A DNA stretch of 64,000 nucleotides from Mycolicibacterium fallax. GTDB taxonomy: Bacteria > Actinomycetota > Actinomycetes > Mycobacteriales > Mycobacteriaceae. The DNA is taken from the NCBI RefSeq assembly GCF_010726955.1, contig NZ_AP022603.1, positions 3,658,001 through 3,722,000 of the forward strand, written 5' to 3'. This document shows, in pieces, positions 55,529 to 64,000 of this stretch. The position numbers and the translations under genes were made by a program. A model generated the notes under the pieces. It made no database searches. It was not told the origin of the DNA and saw only the letters and a program-made list of their open reading frames with translations. Numbering within the stretch: position 1 is the first letter of the stretch; every line of letters starts with the position of its first letter.

Positions 55529-57178
55529 TCAGATGGCCGGACCCAGCAGGTCGTCGGCGTCCTTGATGATGTAGCCGTAGCCCTGCTCGGCGAGGAAGCG
55601 CTGCCGGTGCGCGGCGTACTCGGCGTCCAGCGAATCGCGGGCCACCACGCTGTAGAACACCGCGCCGCCGCCGTCGTGCTTGGGCCGCAGCAGCCGGCCC
55701 AGGCGCTGGGCCTCCTCCTGGCGCGACCCGAAGGTCCCCGACACCTGCACCGCCACCGACGCCTCGGGCAGGTCGATGGAGAAGTTCGCCACCTTGGACA
55801 CCACCAGGGTCTTGATCTCGCCGCGCCGGAACGCGTCGAACAGCTGCTCGCGTTCGGCGTTCTTGGTGGACCCCTGGATCACCGGGGCGTCCAGTTCGGC
55901 GCCGAGTTCGTCGAGCTGATCGAGGTAGGCGCCGATCACCAGCGTCGGTTCCCCGGCGTGCTTGGCCAGGATGGACTTGACCACCGCGATCTTGGTCCGG
56001 GCCGTCGAGCACAGCTTGTAGCGGTCCTCCGGTTCGGCGACCGCGTAGCTCATCCGCTCGTTGTCGGTCATGGTGACCCGGACCTCGACGCACTCGGCGG
56101 GTGCGATCCAGCCCTGCGCCTCGATGTCCTTCCACGGCGCGTCGTAGCGCTTCGGGCCGATCAGCGAGAACACGTCGCCCTCCCGGCCGTCCTCGCGGAT
56201 CAGCGTCGCGGTCAGCCCGAGCCGCCGGCGAGACTGCAGATCGGCGGTCATCCGGAACACCGGCGCGGGCAGCAGATGCACCTCGTCGTAGACGATCAGG
56301 CCCCAGTCGCGGGAGTCGAACAGCTCCAGGTGCTTGTACTCGCCCTTGGTGCGACGGGTGATCACCTGGTAGGTGGCGATGGTGACCGGCCGGATCTCCT
56401 TGCGCTCGCCGGAGTACTCGCCGATCTCCTCCTCGGTCAGCGACGTCCGGGCGATCAGCTCCCGCTTCCACTGCCGGCCCGCCACGGTGTTGGTGACCAG
56501 GATCAGCGTGGTCGCCCCGGCCTTGGCCATCGCCGCGGCGCCGACGATGGTCTTGCCGGCGCCGCACGGCAGCACCACCACCCCCGAGCCGCCCGCCCAG
56601 AACGAGTCGGCGGCCAACTGCTGGTAGTCGCGCAGCTCCCAGCCGTCCTGGCGCAGCTCGATCGGATGCGATTCGCCGTCGACGTAACCGGCCAGGTCCT
56701 CGGCCGGCCAGCCGATCTTGAGCAGCATCTGCTTGATCCGGCCGCGCTCACTGGGATGCACGATCACGGTGTCGTCATCGATCTGGGCGCCGAGCATCGG
56801 GGTGATCTTCTTGTGGCGCAGCACCTCGGTGAGCACCGCGCGGTCCAGGCTGACCAGCATCAGGCCGTGTGCCGGATGCTTGACCAGCTGCAGCCGGCCG
56901 TAGCGGGCCATGGTGTCGACGATGTCGACCAGCAGCGGCTGGGGCACCGGGTAGCGCGAATGGGTCACCAGGGCGTCGACGACCTGCTCGGCGTCGTGGC
57001 CGGCGGCGCGGGCGTTCCACAGCGCCAGCGGGGTGATCCGGTAGGTGTGCACGTGCTCGGGCGCGCGCTCCAGCTCCGCGAACGGGGCGATCGCCGCGCG
57101 GGCCGCGCCGGCCTGCGGGTGGTCCACCTCCAGCAGCACGGTCTTGTCGGATTGGACGATCAGCGGTCCGTCGGTCAT
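55529..57178 (-). CDS. ercc3: XPB/ERCC3-type DNA helicase
   Basis: A 549-residue helicase, like Rv0861c. Walker A is VLPCGAGKTIVGAAAM, DEVH in YDEVHLLPAP, motif III LGLTATLIREDG, motif VI QRLGRLLRPK. It is an ATP-driven 3'-5' helicase implicated in DNA repair. It sits seven bases after the Rv0862c-like gene on the same strand, likely one operon. Confidence 0.93.
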   Translation of the reverse strand: MTDGPLIVQSDKTVLLEVDHPQAGAARAAIAPFAELERAPEHVHTYRITPLALWNARAAGHDAEQVVDALVTHSRYPVPQPLLVDIVDTMARYGRLQLVKHPAHGLMLVSLDRAVLTEVLRHKKITPMLGAQIDDDTVIVHPSERGRIKQMLLKIGWPAEDLAGYVDGESHPIELRQDGWELRDYQQLAADSFWAGGSGVVVLPCGAGKTIVGAAAMAKAGATTLILVTNTVAGRQWKRELIARTSLTEEEIGEYSGERKEIRPVTIATYQVITRRTKGEYKHLELFDSRDWGLIVYDEVHLLPAPVFRMTADLQSRRRLGLTATLIREDGREGDVFSLIGPKRYDAPWKDIEAQGWIAPAECVEVRVTMTDNERMSYAVAEPEDRYKLCSTARTKIAVVKSILAKHAGEPTLVIGAYLDQLDELGAELDAPVIQGSTKNAEREQLFDAFRRGEIKTLVVSKVANFSIDLPEASVAVQVSGTFGSRQEEAQRLGRLLRPKHDGGGAVFYSVVARDSLDAEYAAHRQRFLAEQGYGYIIKDADDLLGPAI

Positions 57179-57185
57179 GACCCCA

Positions 57186-59441
57186 TTATCCCGCCGGGTC
57201 CGACAGCACCGAGGTGATGCGGTGCACCGCGAACTCCCGGACCCGGCCGGACGCCTCGTCGAAGGCGTTGAGGATGCCGCCGCGGACGCTCACCGGGGTC
57301 ACCACCCGGCGACTGGCCATCCCGGAGGCGTCCAGGTAGCCGATCAGCACGTCGGCCCGGTCGATGGCGGCCTGCAGCAGCAGCCGGGTGGCCCGGGTCG
57401 GGTCGATGGCGGCGCCGTCGTCGGGGGTGCTGTCCACCCGCCGCAACACCGACACCAGCGCGGCCAGGCCCTCGCGGTTGGACGCCGGGACAGCCGAGCG
57501 GTAGGAGCGGCGGTGCGGGGTGGCCGTCACCCGGGCGCCGCGGGCGGCCAGGTCGACGATCACCCCGGAGGCGTCCTCGGCGGCCGGGGCCAGCCCGGCC
57601 TCGCGCAGCGCGGCCAGCAGCTCGCCGATCGGGGCCTGGGCGATCGCCACCGTCGGCGCCAGCAGCCGCAGCTCCAGCCGGCGCACCGCCGGGGCGGCCA
57701 CCGCCTGGGCCAGCAGCGCCGGGTCCTCGCACCGCACGAACGCCGAGGCCATCCCGACCCGCAGCTGACCGTGCCGACGGGCGACGTCGTCGATCAGGTA
57801 GGTCAGCCCCTGCGGAACCGGGGTCTTGGAATGCCGGGAGAAGAATCCGTGCAGTTCACCGGCGGTGCGGCCGCTGTCCAGCGCCCGTCGGATCGAGGCC
57901 TCGGAGATCCGGTACACCGTCGCCGCGCCGGCCGATTCGATGTCCGCGGCGGCGCCGAGCTCGTCGGCCAGCTCGCGCTCCAGCGGGCCGGGCACCACCA
58001 CCGTCAGGTCGGCCTGCAGCAGGAAGTGGTCCACCGGGTCGGGCAGTGCCTGTGCCATCGCCGCGGTGGCCGCCTCGGGGCCGTCGAACAGCAACGCGCG
58101 GGCCGGGCCGGTCAGCGCGCCGCGGCCGACCAGGCCGAGCGCCGCCGCCTCCTCCAGCAGGTGGCCGACGGGTTCGGGCGCCAGCCGCGCCGCCCAGCGC
58201 GGCCGGCGCCAGATCAGCGCCACCGACGCGGCCACCGCGTCGGTGCCGGTCCCGGGTTCCAGATCGGCGAGCATCGCCAGCAGCAGCCGCCGATCCAGCG
58301 GTGCGGCCGAGGAGTGCAGCGCATAGGACAGCGCGGCAAACGGTTTGCCGTCCGGGCCGCGCAGCCCGACGAGTCCCGGGCGGGCGGGCAGGTCCAGCCA
58401 GGTCTCGGCCAGCTGCTGCCAGCGCCCGGCCGCGGTGGCCTCCCGGAACCGGTCGGCGGCCACCGTCGGCGCCCAGTACGGCGGGTTGCCGTCCGCGGGC
58501 TCGGGGTCGGGGATGCCGGCGGCGATCAGCCCACCGGCGGCGCACACCTCCAGGAGCAGCACCAGCCGCTGCTCGCCGATGCCGGTCAGCTTGGTCAGCC
58601 GGCGCAGCTCGCGCACCCCGACGCCGCCGCTGCGCAGCTGTGAGATCGGTGCTGCGGACAGCGCGTCGAGCACCGCCTCGACCTCGCGCAGCAGGTCGAT
58701 GACGGCGACGGCGGCGGCCCCGTCGGCCGCGGCGGGCGACGCCGTCGCGACGGCCGGGTCCGGCGGGGACAGCCGGATCGGGTCGGGCTGCTGACCGCGC
58801 AGCAGCTGGGCGACCCGGCGCGGCAGCAGCACGGTCTCGTCGTCGATCCGCAGCAGCAGCCCGGCGGCCAGCAGCCGCGGCACCGGCCGCTCGGCGGGGG
58901 CGTCGGGCGCGGCGTCGCGGGTGCGGCCAAGCGGGGAGCCCTCCACCAAACGGTCCAGCAGCTCGGCCGCCTCGGCGTGCAGGCCGTCGAGCAGGGCCCG
59001 CAGGTCGTCGTCGGACCGGTCGCCGGGGTCCAGGACCACTTGGCCCGGAAACCAGGGCAGCCCGGCGGCGGCCTCCGAGGTCACCCGCACCGGGTCGCCG
59101 CCCCAGACCAGGGCGCGGTCGGACAGGTCGGCGACGGCGGCGGTGATGGTGTCCGAATCCGAGCGCGGCCCGATCAGCGCGATCAGGTCGGCGAGCGGGA
59201 CCGGGGCGATGTTCGCGCGCAGCACCAGCAGCGCGTCCACGACGGCCAGTCGCAGCAGGTCGAGTTCGTCGGTGGCGGCCTGCACGGACTGCCGGGCCTG
59301 CGCGCGCGAGGCCAGCGCCGCAACGCTCGTCGGCGCCGGCTGTGCCAGGTCCGGGCGCAGCTGCAGCAACCGGATCAACCCGTCGTCGGGCAGATCCGAA
59401 AGCCAGGCGCCCAGCGGGATGCCCCGGGTCTGCTTCGTCAT
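57186..59441 (-). CDS. Helicase-associated protein (Rv0862c-like)
   Basis: A 751-residue protein. It begins KQTRGIPLGAWLSDLPDDGL, has several winged-helix-like segments, the helix VGVRELRRLTKLTGIGEQRL, and a C-terminal helicase-associated domain ending VHRITSVLSDPAG. It has no Walker motifs. It lies directly upstream of the XPB gene and is conserved with it, so it may be a partner or regulator in DNA repair. Function inferred from synteny. Confidence 0.78.
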   Translation of the reverse strand: MTKQTRGIPLGAWLSDLPDDGLIRLLQLRPDLAQPAPTSVAALASRAQARQSVQAATDELDLLRLAVVDALLVLRANIAPVPLADLIALIGPRSDSDTITAAVADLSDRALVWGGDPVRVTSEAAAGLPWFPGQVVLDPGDRSDDDLRALLDGLHAEAAELLDRLVEGSPLGRTRDAAPDAPAERPVPRLLAAGLLLRIDDETVLLPRRVAQLLRGQQPDPIRLSPPDPAVATASPAAADGAAAVAVIDLLREVEAVLDALSAAPISQLRSGGVGVRELRRLTKLTGIGEQRLVLLLEVCAAGGLIAAGIPDPEPADGNPPYWAPTVAADRFREATAAGRWQQLAETWLDLPARPGLVGLRGPDGKPFAALSYALHSSAAPLDRRLLLAMLADLEPGTGTDAVAASVALIWRRPRWAARLAPEPVGHLLEEAAALGLVGRGALTGPARALLFDGPEAATAAMAQALPDPVDHFLLQADLTVVVPGPLERELADELGAAADIESAGAATVYRISEASIRRALDSGRTAGELHGFFSRHSKTPVPQGLTYLIDDVARRHGQLRVGMASAFVRCEDPALLAQAVAAPAVRRLELRLLAPTVAIAQAPIGELLAALREAGLAPAAEDASGVIVDLAARGARVTATPHRRSYRSAVPASNREGLAALVSVLRRVDSTPDDGAAIDPTRATRLLLQAAIDRADVLIGYLDASGMASRRVVTPVSVRGGILNAFDEASGRVREFAVHRITSVLSDPAG

Positions 59442-59483
59442 CGCGACCAGCGTAATTCAGGCTCAACTACACGTGAGTTGACC

Positions 59484-59696
59484 ATGGCTGTCACAATGAC
59501 ATCCGTGGCTGACAACGCGAACACCAACAAGCACTATGTCGACCCGGGCTGGCCGGAGGTGCCGCCGGGCGAGCACGCCGTCAGTGAACTGGTCACCGAC
59601 CGCACCGGCTCGCTGTCGCCGTTCGGCGAGCTGACCTTCCCGCTGCCGGCCGACGAGGTGCCCTACGTGCACCCCGTCACCGTCATCAACAAGTAA
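59484..59696 (+). CDS. Small conserved protein (Rv0863-like)
   Basis: A 70-residue protein. ATG 59484 (alternatives 59496, GTG 59505) gives TSVADNANTNKHYVDPGWPE then FPLPADEVPYVHPVTVINK. No membrane segment or motif. It is divergent from the helicase-associated gene; TCAACT/AGTTGA arms at 59463-59468 and 59476-59481 lie just before it. The family matches Rv0863; function unknown. Confidence 0.72.
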   Translation: MAVTMTSVADNANTNKHYVDPGWPEVPPGEHAVSELVTDRTGSLSPFGELTFPLPADEVPYVHPVTVINK

Positions 59697-59776
59697 CGAC
59701 TCCTCACCGAAACGGTCCGCGCGCATCGCGCCGCGGGCCGTTTCGGCACGTTCGACCCGCGCAGACGGCGCGACAC

Positions 59777-59820
59777 AACGACGCCGGCCCGGAGGGAAAT
59801 CCCTCCGGGCCGGCGTCGTT
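59777..59820. terminator. Bidirectional hairpin terminator
   Basis: Perfect 21-bp arms (ACGCCGGCCCGGAGGGA pairing with TCCCTCCGGGCCGGCGT, extended by AACG/CGTT) with a two-base loop. It serves the small gene on the plus strand and rpfA on the minus strand. Confidence 0.88.
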
Positions 59821-59845
59821 GCGTTGTCGATCGTTGCGTTGTCGA

Positions 59846-59846
<1 letters not shown>
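59817..59846. repeat. 15-bp tandem duplication next to the rpfA stop
   Basis: CGTTGCGTTGTCGAT occurs twice in tandem (59817-59831, 59832-59846), ending at the rpfA stop codon (59846-59848). A third example is the 17-bp repeats at lmeA and phoY2. Confidence 0.9.
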
Positions 59847-61555
<1,709 letters not shown>

Positions 61556-61744
61556 TCATCGATGACCAACACGCACGAGAGGAGACGGTAATGCCTGCCA
61601 GTTATCCCGTCACCTCGGTGTGGTTTCGGCGTTTCGGCGTCCAGCAAACATTAAGAGAGTAGTAAAACGCCACTTCGCCGCCGCGTTCCCGCAGGACGCG
61701 GCCCCGACATCTCGGCCGCCGGACATTTTGTGACCATATCGTTA

Positions 61745-61760
61745 TGTGATGTAAATCACG
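61745..61760. promoter_or_regulatory. CRP-type binding site upstream of rpfA
   Basis: TGTGATGTAAATCACG is TGTGA-N6-TCACG, one base from the CRP consensus. It lies about 430 bp before rpfA and in front of the riboswitch. M. tuberculosis rpfA is activated by CRP (Rv3676). Confidence 0.7.
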
Positions 61761-61766
61761 TAGAGA

Positions 61767-62171
61767 TCAGGAAGTGGGTCGCGCGGTGGCCCCGCCGTCG
61801 GGCACCGGCACGATCTCCTTGCCCAGCGGGACCAGCGACACCGGGATCATTTTCAGATCGGCCAGCGCCAGCGGAATGCCGATGATGGTAGCGGCCATCG
61901 CCACCGCGCTGACCAGGTGCCCCAGCGCCAGCCACCAACCGAAGAAGATAATCCAGATGATGTTGCCGACCAGGGCGCCGGGGCGGGTGCCCGGCTTGGC
62001 GACGATGGTCCGGCCGAACGGCCACAGCGCATACGACGCGATCCGCAGCGACGCAAACCCGAACGGGATCGTGACGATCAGCACAAAACACAGCAGCGCC
62101 GCCAGCAGGTAGCCCAGCGCCAGCCAGAGGCCGCCGAAAATCAGCCAGATGATGTTGAGAATGATGCGCAT
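61767..62171 (-). CDS. YccF-domain membrane protein
   Basis: A 134-residue protein with two YccF repeats: NIIWLIFGGLWLALGYLLAA and NIIWIIFFGWWLALGHLVSA. Four hydrophobic segments, short loops. Position matches Rv0870c. Function unknown. It is downstream of nothing else on its strand and lies next to the CRP site of rpfA. Confidence 0.83.
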   Translation of the reverse strand: MRIILNIIWLIFGGLWLALGYLLAALLCFVLIVTIPFGFASLRIASYALWPFGRTIVAKPGTRPGALVGNIIWIIFFGWWLALGHLVSAVAMAATIIGIPLALADLKMIPVSLVPLGKEIVPVPDGGATARPTS

Positions 62172-62350
62172 GGTTCCTCCCCGGACCGGCGCGGCCGTCG
62201 CGCCCCGGGCCCGGTCAGCCTACCGATAACTCAGCTGCCGGCTCAGAACGCGGCCGAGTACGATGTGTGCGATGGCGTCTCGCGAGGGCGGGGCGCTTTG
62301 TGTTGTGAAGAGCCACTTCGGTGTGGCCGCGAGATGAGCAGGTGACGACA

Positions 62351-62764
62351 GTGCCGACCGGCAAGGTGAAGTGGTACGACGCCGACAAGGGCTTCGGCTT
62401 CCTTTCCCAGGAAGAGGGCGAGGACGTCTACGTGCGGTCCTCGGCGCTGCCCGCCGGGGTCGAGACCCTCAAGGCCGGGCAGAAGGTGGAGTTCGGCATC
62501 GCCTCGGGTCGTCGCGGCCCGCAGGCGCTGCAGGTGACGCTGCTGGAGGCCCCGCCGAGCCTGGCTCGGACCCGTCGTGAGGCCGCAGGCCCCGCCGAGC
62601 ACAAGCACAGCCCCGACGAGCTGCACGGCATGGTCGAGGACATGATCACCCTGCTCGAGGGCACCGTGCAGCCCGAGCTGCGCAAGGGCCGCTACCCCGA
62701 CCGCAAGATCGCCCGTCGGGTCTCCGAGGTGGTCAAGGCCGTCGCGCGCGAGCTCGACGCCTGA
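62351..62764 (+). CDS. cspB: Cold-shock-domain protein with extra C-terminal domain
   Basis: GTG 62351 is preferred by likeness to CspB of M. tuberculosis ([16 protein letters not shown]). RNP-type motifs KGFGFL and [10 protein letters not shown] are present. Residues 70-137 are an extra helical domain ([40 protein letters not shown]). The cold-shock domain binds single-stranded nucleic acid. An in-frame GTG at 62342 is possible. It matches Rv0871. Confidence 0.87.
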   Translation: MPTGKVKWYDADKGFGFLSQEEGEDVYVRSSALPAGVETLKAGQKVEFGIASGRRGPQALQVTLLEAPPSLARTRREAAGPAEHKHSPDELHGMVEDMITLLEGTVQPELRKGRYPDRKIARRVSEVVKAVARELDA

Positions 62765-62794
62765 CCTCTTACTTCGGTCGCATCCCCGCGGCCG

Positions 62795-63283
62795 TCACTG
62801 CTCGGGCCAGTGCGTCTCGACGGTCCACTCGGCGTGATACGTCTCATGCAGCTCGCCGGTCTCGTCCTGCACCACGGTCGGCAGCTGCACGACGATCTTC
62901 TCCAGCTTGCCCTGCTGCGGCTCGACCGTCGGGATGGTGACCGCCAGCCGGGCCTTCGGCCGGTAGATCGCCTCGGTGAACCCGCCCTCCCGGATCACCA
63001 GCAGCCGCCACGGGGCGTAGCCGATCGCCTCGGGCACCGACAGCTGCACCACGTTGGCGGAGTCCACGGTCAGCTCGCCGACGTTCTCCGGCCGGACGCA
63101 GCTCTCGAATCGGGGATCGCAGTACGCGAACGGGCCGACCCGCGCCAGCTGGCCCCGGGTGTACGCGCTGATCTGCGGGTACAGCGTGCCGTCGGGGCGC
63201 ACCGCCAGCCAGGCCAGCACGCCGGCGCCGGCGGCGGCCAGCACCACCGCGACGGTCAGCAATGTCGCGATTCCACGTTTCAT
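62795..63283 (-). CDS. DUF2771 secreted/anchored protein
   Basis: ATG 63283 overlaps the MFS stop (ATGA); 162 residues. A hydrophobic segment (TLLTVAVVLAAAGAGVLAWL) anchors or exports it; outside part includes FAYCDPRFESC with two Cys and a beta-rich body. It matches Rv0875c and the DUF2771 family. It is translated with the MFS transporter, so the two may act together. Function unknown. Confidence 0.82.
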   Translation of the reverse strand: MKRGIATLLTVAVVLAAAGAGVLAWLAVRPDGTLYPQISAYTRGQLARVGPFAYCDPRFESCVRPENVGELTVDSANVVQLSVPEAIGYAPWRLLVIREGGFTEAIYRPKARLAVTIPTVEPQQGKLEKIVVQLPTVVQDETGELHETYHAEWTVETHWPEQ

Positions 63284-64000
63284 CGGTGACTCCCCGAGCT
63301 TGGCCTGGTGCCGGAACCGGAATCCTCCGGCCCGACCATCACCGGGCGGTTGCCGCCGAGTCCGGGGATCAGGGATCCGCCCTCGAAGCTGACAATGGTC
63401 TGCGCCAGCCCCGGGATCAGCAGCGCGGTGATCGCCGTGAACCCTACCCACAGGTCGGTGTAGACCAGCACCCCGATCGCCCCGCCGAGCACCCAGGCCA
63501 GCTGCAGCAGCGACTCCGAGCGGCCGAACGCCGAGGCCCGGGACCGTTCCGGCAGGTCGTCCTGCAGCGCGGCGTCCAGGGAGGCCTTCGCGATGGCGCT
63601 GCAGCCGGAGGTCACCAGGGTCGCGATGGCGGCGAACAGCAGATTCCCGGCGATCGCGGCGGCCAGCGCCAGCGCGGTCACCGCCATGGTGGCGCGCACC
63701 ACCAGCATCGACGGGCGGCCCAGCTTGAGCCGCGCGGCGGTGAAGTTGCCGGCGAAGTTGCCGATCCCGGCCGCCGCACCGATCACCCCGAGGATGGCCA
63801 ACTGTCGCCAGCCGTCGGCGTCGTGCGCCTTGGCCACGAACGCCGGGTAGAGGAACAGGAAGCCGACCATCGCCTTGATCGTGCAGTTACCCCACAGCGA
63901 GGTGATGATGTTGCGGCCCATCGGCTGGCGGGCCGCCTGGTCGCCGGGGTGCGGATGACGGCGCAGCGGATCGGACTGGTCGTGATAGCTCAGCGTGGTC
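63280..64000 (-). CDS. MFS transporter (C-terminal part, runs off window)
   Basis: 240 residues visible on the minus strand, from TTLSYHDQSDPLRRHP at the window edge to the stop at 63280. Several membrane helices are seen (ASLDAALQDDLPERSRASAF between two of them). It is like Rv0876c. The N-terminal half lies beyond base 64000. Substrate unknown. Its stop overlaps the DUF2771 start. Confidence 0.8.
   Translation of the reverse strand, partial: TTLSYHDQSDPLRRHPHPGDQAARQPMGRNIITSLWGNCTIKAMVGFLFLYPAFVAKAHDADGWRQLAILGVIGAAAGIGNFAGNFTAARLKLGRPSMLVVRATMAVTALALAAAIAGNLLFAAIATLVTSGCSAIAKASLDAALQDDLPERSRASAFGRSESLLQLAWVLGGAIGVLVYTDLWVGFTAITALLIPGLAQTIVSFEGGSLIPGLGGNRPVMVGPEDSGSGTRPSSGSHR

Overview
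The window is high-GC DNA from a Mycobacteriaceae member. Gene content and order match two Mycobacterium tuberculosis blocks as I remember them: about Rv0816c-Rv0826 on the left (thiX, lmeA, GlnR-type regulator, mshD, phoT, phoY2, LCP protein, dus, desA1, TetR, Rv0826-like) and about Rv0854-Rv0876c on the right (far/mcr, dapC, fadA, fadB, XPB helicase, Rv0862c, Rv0863, rpfA, Rv0870c, cspB, DUF2771, MFS). Starts lacking a Shine-Dalgarno but sitting 6-7 nt after a TANNNT box (leaderless mRNAs) also fit mycobacteria. Gene identities come from reading protein motifs and family memory; no database search was run.

Layout. 1-1930: sulfur/redox and envelope genes on the minus strand, including a 27-residue leaderless peptide ORF with a CCCRCCCR tail and a hairpin ahead of a DUF4395 gene. 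1931-8315: GlnR-type regulator and mshD, then a complete pstSCAB-phoY2 phosphate module; pstS and phoY2 each carry an 11-bp-phased GTTCACC PHO box. 8383-17299: LCP ligase, dihydrouridine synthase, acyl desaturase DesA1, TetR, MpaB-like oxygenase, a leaderless Ser/Thr kinase and a SulP transporter. 17396-17996: tRNA-Lys, Glu, Asp, Phe.

17997-28352 is an accessory island downstream of tRNA-Phe: a decayed phage-type integrase, two IS3-family remnants, a 5'-truncated Gly/Pro-rich gene, small hypothetical genes, a secreted protein + repeat lipoprotein + membrane-anchored trypsin-like protease cluster, an AraC regulator, an intact second tyrosine recombinase, VOC-like genes and a probable toxin-antitoxin pair.

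28353-45470: core and semi-core metabolism: GH38 alpha-mannosidase, deazaflavin-dependent enzyme, old-yellow-enzyme, SDR/TetR pair with a strong palindromic operator, a DUF2200 pseudogene, a striking array of nine about 20-bp repeats (35285-35573), an operon of hydrolase-SDR-diiron protein-Baeyer-Villiger monooxygenase-MerR, DipZ, and an AhpD-like gene under a CsoR-type palindrome. 45560-59696: fatty acid oxidation (CoA-transferase family, fadA, fadB), dapC, flavin/F420 enzymes and the XPB-type helicase with its partner. 59846-64000: RpfA (c-di-AMP-type riboswitch and CRP site upstream), YccF, cold-shock protein, DUF2771 and a truncated MFS gene.

A recurring local oddity is short tandem duplication placed across stop codons of minus-strand genes (991-1038, 7591-7658, 47092-47188, 59817-59846).
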